From the NCBI GenBank assembly GCA_937871605.1, contig CALMRM010000270.1, positions 9,570 through 23,279 on the forward strand: DNA of 13,710 nt. Reading direction: 5' to 3'. The DNA is from an uncultured Terriglobus sp. GTDB taxonomy: Bacteria; Acidobacteriota; Terriglobia; Terriglobales; Acidobacteriaceae. Numbering within the stretch: the stretch's first letter is position 1; each line of letters opens with the position of its first letter. Made by a program: the position numbers and the translations under genes. Under the pieces are notes generated by a model. That model was not told where the DNA came from. It saw nothing but the letters and a program-made list of their open reading frames with translations, and searched no databases. Shown here piece by piece: positions 7,859 to 13,710 of the stretch.

Positions 7859-8785
7859 CTAAATGCTTCCAGCGATCTTGCGAAGGCTGCTACGCAGCCA
7901 CATGTGAGGTGCGTCGCTATCCATGCGTGGGTGCCAGGCCATCAGGTATCTGAACTTGCCCATGGGCTTGGGTGCCTTCGTGATTCTGAGCTCCGCGTGC
8001 AGGCTCTCCGGGAGTATTGCCATGCGCTTCGGGATGGTCGCCACGAGGTTGGTTCCGGCCACAGCTTGAATTGCAACGGAGAAGTATGGAACCCGAAAGG
8101 CGACATGCCGCTTCTTGCCGATCGCTTCCAACCGCTGATCCGGTATGGTCTGCAAACCATCCAGGATGGTGACGCCGATATGTTGCGCATCTAGATACTG
8201 CGGTAGCGTCAACGTGTGGCCATAGGCGCTCTTCTTCGCCACGATGCAAACGAAATCCTCCTCAAAGATCGTTACACGGCAAAGGTGGGAAGGAACGTTG
8301 CCGTCGTCGGCATGGAGAAGCAGGTCGATGCGGCCCCGATCCATGGCATCGAACACACCATCTACCAGGGAATGTACGGTGAAGCAGAGGTCCTTTCCGG
8401 CAGCTAAAAAATGTTTTGCAAGCGGTGCCGCGAGGACGCGTGCGGCATAGTCTGTCCCGGCCAGACGAAAGTGGGCTGCTTCCTCAGAAGGGTTGAACTC
8501 TCCACCGGAAAGCAACCGATCCAAGCGTGGCAGTACGGATTCAACTTCCCGAAGAAGCTTTTCACCTTTTGGGGTAAGTTCATACTCACCCGATACCCGC
8601 ACCAGCAGATCGTCGCCAAACAACTCACGCAGCCGTTGCAAGGCCCGCGTGACAGCCGGCTGGCTTAATAAGACACGTTCCGCCGCCCGGGAAACGTTAC
8701 GTTCTTCCGCGAGCACGGCGAAGATCACCAGAAGGTTGAGATCGGCTTGGCGTAGCTGCGTGAAGCGCATAGTGGCTATCAGCAT
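7859..8785 (-). CDS. LysR-family transcriptional regulator
   Basis: This 308-residue regulator is the usual LysR length. The N-terminal winged helix-turn-helix covers about residues 15-75, with the hallmark pattern NVSRAAERVLLSQPAVTRAL followed by LFGDDLLVR and LTPKGEKLL. The remainder is the periplasmic-binding-protein-like effector domain (for example RIDLLLHADD, GLQTIPDQRL and VAGTNLVATIPKRM), which would sense a small molecule not identifiable from sequence. Two ATGs are possible, 8785 and 8770; neither has a strong ribosome site, and 8770 (MRFTQLRQ) also gives a complete DNA-binding domain. The gene is divergent from the first SDR gene with an 84-bp gap, the classic LysR arrangement in which the regulator controls both itself and the divergent operon. 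Confidence in the family is high; the effector is unknown. Confidence 0.93.
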   Translation of the reverse strand: MLIATMRFTQLRQADLNLLVIFAVLAEERNVSRAAERVLLSQPAVTRALQRLRELFGDDLLVRVSGEYELTPKGEKLLREVESVLPRLDRLLSGGEFNPSEEAAHFRLAGTDYAARVLAAPLAKHFLAAGKDLCFTVHSLVDGVFDAMDRGRIDLLLHADDGNVPSHLCRVTIFEEDFVCIVAKKSAYGHTLTLPQYLDAQHIGVTILDGLQTIPDQRLEAIGKKRHVAFRVPYFSVAIQAVAGTNLVATIPKRMAILPESLHAELRITKAPKPMGKFRYLMAWHPRMDSDAPHMWLRSSLRKIAGSI

Positions 8786-8869
8786 TATGCATGGTGCGGC
8801 TTACTACTGGAAGGCTTCTAACCCTTCAGACACGAGCGATAAGCAATCGGGCGTGCAAGGGAGAACAGC
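8786..8869. promoter_or_regulatory. Divergent LysR/SDR control region
   Basis: This short gap must hold the promoters and LysR operator for both directions. Candidate dyads are GAAG-G-CTTC at 8810-8818, inside an imperfect CTGGAAGG...CCCTTCAG repeat (8807-8829), and CGAT-N5-ATCG at 8837-8849. A GCAT-T-ATGC dyad (8782-8790) overlaps the LysR start codon. No convincing -35/-10 pair could be fixed. The role is inferred from gene arrangement. Confidence 0.4.
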
Positions 8870-9598
8870 ATGAGCAAATCGGTTCTTGTTACGGGAGCGT
8901 CCGGCGGGATCGGACAGGAGATTGCAAAGCGGTTGGCGGCGGATGGCCTTTCCGTGGTTCTGAACTACTCAGGAAAGCCAGACGAGGCAGACAAAGCCGT
9001 TCGGGACATCAAGGCCGCAGCAGGCAAGGCGATCGCGGTGAAGGCAAACATCTCTGAGGAGAAAGACGTTAAGCAGCTGTTTGAGCGTGCACTCTCCGAG
9101 TTTGGACACCTTGACTGCGTAGTGCACAGCGCAGGGATTATGCCGTTGTCGCCCATCATTAAGAACGACGTAGAGCTGTTCGACAAGGTGATTGCGACCA
9201 ATCTACGCGGCACTTTCCTCGTGCTGGCGCAGGCGGCGCAGCATGTCGCAGACGGTGGCCGCATCCTGGCGCTTTCAAGCAGCGTGATCGCAAAGTCCAC
9301 ACCGACCTATGGAGCGTACATCGCTTCCAAAGCTGGCGTCGAAGGCCTGATCAAGGTGCTTGCGGCTGAGCTACGAGGACGCAACATCAGCGTCAATGCC
9401 GTGGCACCCGGCCCTGTTGCCACGCCGCTTTTCCTAAACGACAAATCTCCGGAGCAGATCGAGCAGCTCAGCAAGATTGCTCCCTTCGAGCGGTTGGGTG
9501 AGCCCGTGGACGTGGCTCGGCTTGTGTCTTTCCTGGTGTCACCGGATGGCGGCTGGATCAACGCCCAGGTGGTTCGCCCCAACGGCGGCTTCGCCTGA
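8870..9598 (+). CDS. Short-chain dehydrogenase/reductase (classical SDR, 242 aa)
   Basis: This is a cytosolic NAD(P)(H)-dependent oxidoreductase of the FabG-like classical SDR type. The cofactor motif TGASGGIG is at residues 8-15, and HSAG at 86-89 stands in for the usual NNAG. The catalytic set is S137, Y150 and K154 (YIASK). The PG motif after the active site (VAPGPVATPL) and the C-terminal GGWINAQVVRPNGG are typical of the family. Length is normal for a classical SDR. GGGAG at 8859-8863 precedes ATG. It is the first gene of the run divergent from LysR and is followed after 16 bp by a second SDR, so the two are probably cotranscribed. Acyl-carrier proteins, sugars, quinones and ketones are all substrates of this family, and the sequence does not discriminate among them. 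Confidence 0.92.
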   Translation: MSKSVLVTGASGGIGQEIAKRLAADGLSVVLNYSGKPDEADKAVRDIKAAAGKAIAVKANISEEKDVKQLFERALSEFGHLDCVVHSAGIMPLSPIIKNDVELFDKVIATNLRGTFLVLAQAAQHVADGGRILALSSSVIAKSTPTYGAYIASKAGVEGLIKVLAAELRGRNISVNAVAPGPVATPLFLNDKSPEQIEQLSKIAPFERLGEPVDVARLVSFLVSPDGGWINAQVVRPNGGFA

Positions 9599-9614
9599 GC
9601 AAAAGGAGAACAGC

Positions 9615-10520
9615 ATGAAAGAAGTCATCCTCATTACGGGTACGTCCAGTGGGTTTGGCGCACTCACCGCGCGCGCACTCGCCGTGGCAGGCCACACTGT
9701 CTACGCGAGCATGCTCGACACCAAAGGCAAAAACGCCGCGATCGTCAAAGAGTTCGCACGGTTCCAAAAGGACCGCAATGTTGATCTACAAACCATCGAA
9801 CTGGACGTCACGTCGGAGAAGTCCGCCGACGCAGCTGTCAGCTTGATTGTGAAAGAACATGGCCGGCTCGACATCATCGTTCATAATGCGGGCCACATGG
9901 CCTATGGACCGGCGGAAGCGTTTACGACGGAGCAGTTCCAGGAACTCTACGACATCAACGTGTTGGGAACACAGCGGGTGAACCGCGCGGCCCTGCCCCA
10001 GCTTCGGAAACAAAAGCGGGGCCTACTGGTATGGGTAGGCAGTACCAGCACACGCGGCGGCACACCGCCGTACCTGGCACCGTACTTCGCTGCGAAGGCT
10101 GCAATGGATTCACTGGCAGTCAGCTACGCCGGGGAGATAAGCCGCTGGGGCATCGAGACCTCCATCGTTGTACCCGGTGCGTTTACCTCTGGGACCAATC
10201 ATTTCGCTAACGCCGGCAAGCCGGAAGACACAAAGCGCATAGCGGCGTATGAGGACGGACCCTATAAGGGCTTCGGAGAAACTACCTCAAAGGCGCTTTC
10301 GGCGACGGTTCCTGCAGATGCCGATGTTAGTGAAGTGGCACGCGCAATCGTGCGCATCGTCGGACTGCCCTTCAGCCAGCGGCCATTCCGTGTCTATGTC
10401 GATCCTGCACAGGATGGTGGCGAGGTTGTCGGTGTTGTGGCCGACCGGATCCGCGCGGAATTTCTACGCCGCATCGGGCTCGAAGACCTGCTCACCGTCA
10501 AGTTACAGGCCGAGGGCTGA
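9615..10520 (+). CDS. Short-chain dehydrogenase/reductase (SDR, 301 aa)
   Basis: This second NAD(P)(H)-dependent oxidoreductase differs in sequence from its neighbour. The cofactor motif TGTSSGFG is at residues 8-15, HNAG at 90-93, and the catalytic residues are S143 or S145, Y157 and K161 (YFAAK). The C-terminal extension of about 60 residues (PFRVYVDPAQDG, then a helix) makes it longer than classical SDRs and resembles retinol/17-beta-type SDRs of soil bacteria. ATG at 9615 is chosen because AAGGAG (9603-9608) lies six bases upstream; an earlier in-frame start at 9477 would sit deep inside the first SDR gene. The spacing of 16 bp from the upstream stop supports one operon. It might act sequentially with the first SDR on one substrate, but that is inference. 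Confidence 0.92.
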   Translation: MKEVILITGTSSGFGALTARALAVAGHTVYASMLDTKGKNAAIVKEFARFQKDRNVDLQTIELDVTSEKSADAAVSLIVKEHGRLDIIVHNAGHMAYGPAEAFTTEQFQELYDINVLGTQRVNRAALPQLRKQKRGLLVWVGSTSTRGGTPPYLAPYFAAKAAMDSLAVSYAGEISRWGIETSIVVPGAFTSGTNHFANAGKPEDTKRIAAYEDGPYKGFGETTSKALSATVPADADVSEVARAIVRIVGLPFSQRPFRVYVDPAQDGGEVVGVVADRIRAEFLRRIGLEDLLTVKLQAEG

Positions 10521-10565
10521 TACGGCTAAGACTGATCCCTCCAGCAACGCAGCCAAAGGAGAAGC

Positions 10566-11036
10566 ATGCCAAAAGCAACGACCCTGCAGTCATCCACGCT
10601 CACCGAACAAGAGGTACGTGCGATCACCACCTTCTACCAAGCCTTTACCGATCACAACCCCGATCTACTTGATCAAGTCTGTGCGCCGGACTGGCAGGAC
10701 ATTCCACTCGCTCCCGGCCAGGGTCCCGGGCCGGGTGGTCTGAAAGACCAGATCACCTCAGTTTTCCTTTCGGCGTTCCCGGATCTGCAAATCGTGGTCC
10801 ATGAGATCTTCGGTTCCCCCGGTCGAGCCGGAGTGCGGGCGAGCATCACGGGCACGCATCTCGGGGAGGTCATGGGTGTCCCGCCGACAGGCCAGAGGGT
10901 GGATATCGCCCTGCATGAGTTCCACTATCTCCAAGACGGCCGGCTTACCCACACCTGGCACCTTGAGGACTGGTTCGGCATGCTGAACAAGATCGGCGCC
11001 TGGCACCCGCCCACAGCTGAAACCAGCAAAGCATGA
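10566..11036 (+). CDS. SnoaL-type ester cyclase/polyketide cyclase-like protein
   Basis: This 156-residue protein has the SnoaL/ester-cyclase pattern: a first helix with FYQAFTDHNPDLLDQVCAPDW, then GGLKDQITSVFLSAFPDLQ, a central strand ASITGTHLGEVMGVPPTG and the closing YLQDGRLTHTWHLEDWFGML. In SnoaL itself this fold closes rings by aldol condensation; most bacterial homologues, including this one, have no proven reaction. GGAG at 10558-10561 sits four bases before ATG. It follows the second SDR by 45 bp and probably belongs to the same transcript. It is more distant from the two NTF2-like proteins at the left of the cargo than those are from each other. Family confidence is high, function low. 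Confidence 0.85.
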   Translation: MPKATTLQSSTLTEQEVRAITTFYQAFTDHNPDLLDQVCAPDWQDIPLAPGQGPGPGGLKDQITSVFLSAFPDLQIVVHEIFGSPGRAGVRASITGTHLGEVMGVPPTGQRVDIALHEFHYLQDGRLTHTWHLEDWFGMLNKIGAWHPPTAETSKA

Positions 11037-11098
11037 CCCGCGCTCGCTAAAGCTGATGCAGGCCCACAACTTCGAAACCATCTACAAAGGAGAACACC

Positions 11099-11308
11099 AT
11101 GCCCTTCGCCAACTACAAATTTCCCCAAGGCATGCTGAATGCCAAGCAAAAGGAAGAGATCGTCCATAAAACCACCAACATCTTCGCCGAGTACTTCGGG
11201 GAAGATGTGCGTCCCTTCACCATGGTCCTGATCGACGAGGTAGCCGATGGCGGATGGGGACGGGCCGATGAGGTCCTGACACTCGAAAAAATACAGCAGA
11301 GGACTTAA
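11099..11308 (+). CDS. 4-oxalocrotonate tautomerase-family small protein
   Basis: This 69-residue protein matches tautomerase subunits, which are about 60-75 residues and act as oligomers. After removal of the initiator methionine, the N-terminal proline (MPFANYKFP) would be the catalytic base, as in 4-oxalocrotonate tautomerase. Further agreement is LNAKQKEEIVHKTTNIFAEY (the helix), then TMVLIDEVADGGWGRADEVL near the C-terminus. Known members catalyse keto-enol isomerisation or dehalogenation of small acids; this one's substrate is unknown. GGAG at 11089-11092 is six bases before ATG, so the start is firm. It is the last intact gene of the cargo run and is followed at once by a nested hairpin (11311-11385) that may end the transcript. 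Confidence 0.85.
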   Translation: MPFANYKFPQGMLNAKQKEEIVHKTTNIFAEYFGEDVRPFTMVLIDEVADGGWGRADEVLTLEKIQQRT

Positions 11309-11310
11309 GT

Positions 11311-11385
11311 CATGGAACGGTACACCTGCGGGCAGGGGCAGACTATCGCCCCTGCGGTGTGACGAGCGAAGAGTTTTGTTCCATG
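11311..11385 (+). terminator. Nested three-tier hairpin after the tautomerase gene
   Basis: Three perfect stems nest in order: CATGGAAC (11311-11318) with GTTCCATG (11378-11385), ACACC (11322-11326) with GGTGT (11356-11360), and GCAGGGGC (11332-11339) with GCCCCTGC (11348-11355) around an eight-base loop. A TTTTGTT run lies at 11374-11380, inside the 3' arm of the outer stem. It starts two bases after the stop codon, so it probably ends the cargo transcript. It could instead be a structured mobile-element end. Confidence 0.55.
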
Positions 11386-11402
11386 CTCACACAGCACTGT
11401 CA

Positions 11403-11762
11403 TTTCGACGGCCCATTTGCACCATCTTCGGCTAAAGCATCGAGGGCATGTTGGCCGGCTCTCACTGACTCGTGTCAATGGAAAGCCGTCTGCCGTTCTC
11501 CCGCCCTCTCGATTCTTTTCTAAAACTCCCGCCTACCGCATATGCTCGGCTTACAGGTGAACCGCTCCGAGCGGCAGCTGCAACACGGCTTGCCTTGCTT
11601 GGATTAAGGTGAAGCGAGCGGCGCGGCCCGAGTAAAGGCTGGCCATGTCGTGCAGCAATGCCCATAGCGTCCGCAAGCTTCTGCACGGATGGCGCATCCG
11701 GGGTCGTAGAGCTAATTCCTTGCACAGCTTTGGCTGAAGATGGTGCAAGTGGGCCGTCGAAA
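11403..11762. repeat. 360-bp segment bounded by a 36-bp inverted repeat (MITE-like)
   Basis: The left arm (11403-11438) and the reverse complement of the right arm (11727-11762) agree at 33 of 36 bases by eye, beginning TTTCGACGGCCCA and ending AAAGC. The three differences are single transitions. The interior of about 288 bp has no recognisable protein. Such a layout fits a MITE or a heavily deleted insertion sequence, but no target-site duplication could be seen. The right arm abuts the sigma-factor remnant exactly where that reading ends in ...LLLREF, suggesting that the element cut that gene. An inverted duplication of a gene fragment is the main alternative. Confidence 0.55.
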
Positions 11763-11920
11763 CTCCCGAAGCAAAAGGTGTGCCCGGTGCAGATTGCCTT
11801 TCACGGCTTCGCGGGTACGTCCGAGGCGTTCGACAATCTCGTTGATGGTTAGCTCCTCGATGCCGCAGAGAAGCATGACCTCGGTAGTGTTCCGGCAATG
11901 ACTCAAAATTCTCGCCGAAA
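11763..11920 (-). pseudogene. ECF sigma-70 region 4 remnant (degraded)
   Basis: On the minus strand one frame reads ENFESLPEHYR and the adjoining frame reads EVMLLCGIEELTINEIVERL, then GRTREAVKGNLHRAHLLLREF. Together these give the conserved region 4 helix-turn-helix of ECF RNA polymerase sigma factors (LPEHYREV...TINEIAERLGRTREAVKSNLHRAR). A small indel near 11885 separates the two frames, so the reading is broken. The 5' side stops at a junction with relaxase-like sequence around 11919-11925, and the 3' side stops at the inverted repeat. Only the last domain survives, without sigma region 2 or a start, so it is a relic. Confidence 0.6.
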
Positions 11921-12443
11921 CCTTATGGTGGTCAGGACCGGGCAGGATGATCTTGTGACCTACAGCCCATCGCGCTTGAAGACCGCGACCAACGATGCGA
12001 AAGTCTACCGGCCCGAGCTGCAGCCCATCTCCCAGGGTGAGCGCATCCGCATCACTCGGAACGATAAGGAGCTGAACGTGCGAGCCGGGGACTTCGCCAC
12101 CGTCACTCGAACCGACGACAAAGGCAGCCTCAAGGTGCGTCTGGATAGCGCCAAAGAGATCGAGTTGACCGCGAAACAGGCCCAGCACGTCGAGCACGGC
12201 TATGTTGCAGCGAGCGGCCGTCGCGTTGCGGCCGACCGATTCATTGTGAGTGGTGACACGCCACCGACAAATGTTTTGAAGAGCGTTCCTACCGGTGCTC
12301 GGGAACTGTCCTTACATACGGACACACCTTCGATCCAGAAGCAAAAGGCAACGGAGCGCGAGAAGTCAACCGAGCGCGAGCAGGCCCAGAAGGCTCCCCA
12401 GCGCGAAATCCATCGCAGCCATGGGATAAGCCTTAGCCTCTAA
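11898..12443 (+). pseudogene. C-terminal fragment of a second MOBF relaxase
   Basis: The open frame encodes 181 residues, but only the part from about residue 9 (position 11919) is homologous to anything. It matches the last about 170 residues of the relaxase in this window: VTYSPS...YR, then GERIR, VR.GD..TVTR, LDS, a degenerate GY and ADR...GD. Agreement is roughly 40% by eye, and both proteins end in a charged tail closing with a short HGI or YGI motif. The nuclease and helicase domains are absent and no ribosome site fits the ATG, so this is a truncated gene. A 16-base identity, ACCTACAGCCCATCGC, occurs at 5029-5044 and 11958-11973. The low overall identity means it is a relic of a different relaxase and not a fresh duplication. 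Confidence 0.75.
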
Positions 12444-12498
12444 GCTGAAATGACGGAATGACAAAAATGTACCTCGTCGCCGAAGCGGTGCGGAATGT

Positions 12499-12527
12499 GG
12501 GAGACGCCGGCAGCATCGGCGTCTTCC
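12499..12527. terminator. 11-bp hairpin in the convergent gap
   Basis: GGGAGACGCCG (12499-12509) pairs with CGGCGTCTTCC (12517-12527) around a seven-base loop, with one G-T pair. No T-tract follows on either strand. It may be a bidirectional, non-canonical terminator for the convergent genes. Confidence 0.4.
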
Positions 12528-12643
12528 AACGGGCGGTGCGAAGGGTGGGACAGCAACATCGTTCCACGCTTTGCACGGACAGGCCATTTCCACGGTAGCT
12601 TGCTTGTTGCTCTCATGGATTTCTCTCGTTCAGCAGAACCTAA

Positions 12644-12669
12644 GGACGGGGCCGAGATCCACCCCGTCC
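12644..12669 (-). terminator. Probable terminator of the molybdenum-hydroxylase gene
   Basis: GGACGGGG and CCCCGTCC form a perfect 8-bp stem around a ten-base loop, about 30 bases past the stop codon of the minus-strand gene. On that strand it is followed by TTAGGTTCT, only weakly T-rich. Confidence 0.5.
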
Positions 12670-12700
12670 GCACTACGAACACCATTCTTGCGATGCAGCC

Positions 12701-13710
12701 TCAGATGAGCTTGTCGAGTGTGATGGGCAGCTCGCGAATGCGCTTGCCTGTCGCGTTGTAGATTGCATTCCCGATGGCAGCAGCTACGCCGACAAGTCCG
12801 ATTTCCCCTAGGCCCTTCGCACCGATCGGATTGACGATGTCATCCTCCTCTTTGACGAAGATGACCTCAATGTCATGCACATCGGCGTTGACCGGCACAT
12901 GGTACTCGGCAAGGTTGTGATTCATGATGCGACCGAACTGATGATCGGTTTCGGCCTGCTCCTGAAGCGCCATGCCAATGCCCCAAACGACGCCGCCAAG
13001 AATCTGGTTGCGGGCCGCTTCGTGATTGATGATGCGACCGCCCGCAATCGCACTCACCACACGGCAGACCGACACGGTCCCGAAATCTTCGTCCACTTCC
13101 ACCTCGGCAAACACTGCAGAGTGGGTGTAGCTCTTGTAGCCGTGCTGCTTTAGGATGTTCGGTACCGTCTTGGATTTCTCTGCGATCGGTTCGCCGTCGC
13201 CCGACGCCAGCGCGGCAGCCAGCGTTACGAATCTGGCGGAATCGCTGCGCAACGAAATGCGCTCATTGACGAACTCCACGTCTTTGAACGATGCGTGCTT
13301 CAAGGGCGAATCGTCGATCCCGGAGGCAAGCTTGAAAACCTTCTCCGCAACGGCCTTGCATGCTTCTGTAACGGCTGTCCCGACAGAAGAAACGGTCCAG
13401 GATCCCCCTTCGAGCGGTGCTATCGGTAGCTCCGAATCCCCCAGCTTCACAATCACCTTTGCAAGCGGCAGACCAAGTGCTTCGCCCGCAAGAATAGCCA
13501 TCACGGTGTAGGTGCCGGTGCCGATATCGGCCGTGCCGCTGGCGACCGTCAACGTGCCGTCCGGCGCGAGTGTTGCCTTCGCGGCAGCAGGCATCTGCGG
13601 GGATTCCCATACGCCGCCAGCCATGCCCCTTCCAACCAGGGCAGTTCCTCGGCGTTCCGTGCGCGGGGCTGGCTTGCGTTCGTTCCAGCGAAACATCGCC
13701 GCTCCCTGCG
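12701..13710 (-). CDS. Xanthine dehydrogenase-family molybdopterin-binding subunit, C-terminal part (partial)
   Basis: This is the large, molybdenum-cofactor-binding subunit of a molybdenum hydroxylase (xanthine dehydrogenase/PaoC aldehyde oxidoreductase type), which hydroxylates aldehydes or N-heterocycles. Seen here are GTALVGRGMAGGVW, the cofactor-contact region TADIGTGTYTVMAILAGEAL, PLEGGSWTVSSVGTAV, and near the C-terminus GAKGLGEIGLVGVAAAIGNA. The glutamate of GEIG in that last segment matches the conserved catalytic base of the family. About 335 of an expected 700-750 residues are present. The frame stays open to the right edge (preceding codons read QGAA), so the ATG at 13696 is internal and the gene begins outside the window. 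It converges on the relaxase relic and has its own hairpin at 12644-12669. The FAD and iron-sulfur subunits would be expected beyond the right edge. Confidence 0.9.
   Translation of the reverse strand, partial: QGAAMFRWNERKPAPRTERRGTALVGRGMAGGVWESPQMPAAAKATLAPDGTLTVASGTADIGTGTYTVMAILAGEALGLPLAKVIVKLGDSELPIAPLEGGSWTVSSVGTAVTEACKAVAEKVFKLASGIDDSPLKHASFKDVEFVNERISLRSDSARFVTLAAALASGDGEPIAEKSKTVPNILKQHGYKSYTHSAVFAEVEVDEDFGTVSVCRVVSAIAGGRIINHEAARNQILGGVVWGIGMALQEQAETDHQFGRIMNHNLAEYHVPVNADVHDIEVIFVKEEDDIVNPIGAKGLGEIGLVGVAAAIGNAIYNATGKRIRELPITLDKLI

Larger units (their letters stand above)
12444..12700. other. Convergent intergenic gap with two hairpins, no gene
   Basis: This gap separates the rightward relaxase fragment from the leftward molybdenum-hydroxylase gene. 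No protein in any frame looks real. It holds the hairpins at 12499-12527 and 12644-12669, listed separately. Confidence 0.5.

Noticed and set aside
9477..9614. Longer N-terminus for the second SDR, starting at 9477
   Set aside because: It would overlap the first SDR by 120 bases in another frame and precede the canonical SDR N-terminus; AAGGAG sits just before 9615.
11311..11385. Integron attC site
   Set aside because: The ends do not fit RYYYAAC and GTTRRRY core sites, and no integrase or cassette array is present.
12495..12761. Small plus-strand gene in the convergent gap
   Set aside because: It overlaps the molybdenum-hydroxylase coding end, spans the hairpins and has no ribosome site or recognisable pattern.
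1..13710. CRISPR array, rRNA, complete insertion sequence or integrase
   Set aside because: No regularly spaced repeats, no rRNA-like sequence, and no transposase or recombinase motifs were seen in any frame.

Overview
The window is GC-rich bacterial DNA. It reads as the edge of a conjugative element (an integrative conjugative element or plasmid transfer region) carrying a small metabolic cargo cluster, followed by decayed mobile-element debris and the start of a molybdenum-hydroxylase gene. The MOBF transfer genes and the secreted BON/glycine-zipper protein resemble what I recall from soil Acidobacteriota (Granulicella/Terriglobus/Edaphobacter type). That assignment is an inference from family memory and was not tested.

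Layout, left to right. (1) 1-5499: a TraD/TrwB-type coupling ATPase followed 6 nt later by a 1188-residue MOBF (TrwC/TraI) relaxase-helicase. These are the two core DNA-processing proteins of conjugation. (2) 5529-6625: a secreted BON-domain/glycine-zipper protein split by a frameshift near 6047, with a tail that looks fused from another protein. (3) 6773-11308: the cargo. It has two tandem NTF2/SnoaL-like genes, a leftward LysR regulator, and a rightward run divergent from it: SDR, SDR, SnoaL-type ester cyclase and a small 4-oxalocrotonate-tautomerase-like protein. (4) 11309-12443: no intact gene. It holds a nested hairpin (11311-11385), a 360-bp segment bounded by a 36-bp near-perfect inverted repeat (11403-11762), an antisense remnant of an ECF sigma factor (about 11763-11920) and the C-terminal fragment of a second MOBF relaxase. 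(5) 12444-12700: a gap between convergent genes, with two hairpins. (6) 12701-13710: the C-terminal half of a xanthine-dehydrogenase-family molybdopterin-binding subunit on the minus strand, running off the right edge.

How it fits together. The coupling protein and relaxase would nick the element, unwind it and hand it to a type IV secretion channel that is not in this window. The cargo looks like a LysR-controlled small-molecule redox/isomerisation set (two NADP(H)/NAD(H)-type dehydrogenases plus small cyclase/tautomerase folds). Its substrate cannot be read from the sequence. Homologous relaxase C-termini lie on both sides of the cargo in the same orientation, so the cargo probably sits between an intact transfer module and the relic of an older, divergent one. 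No complete insertion sequence, integrase, CRISPR array, rRNA or convincing tRNA gene was found.
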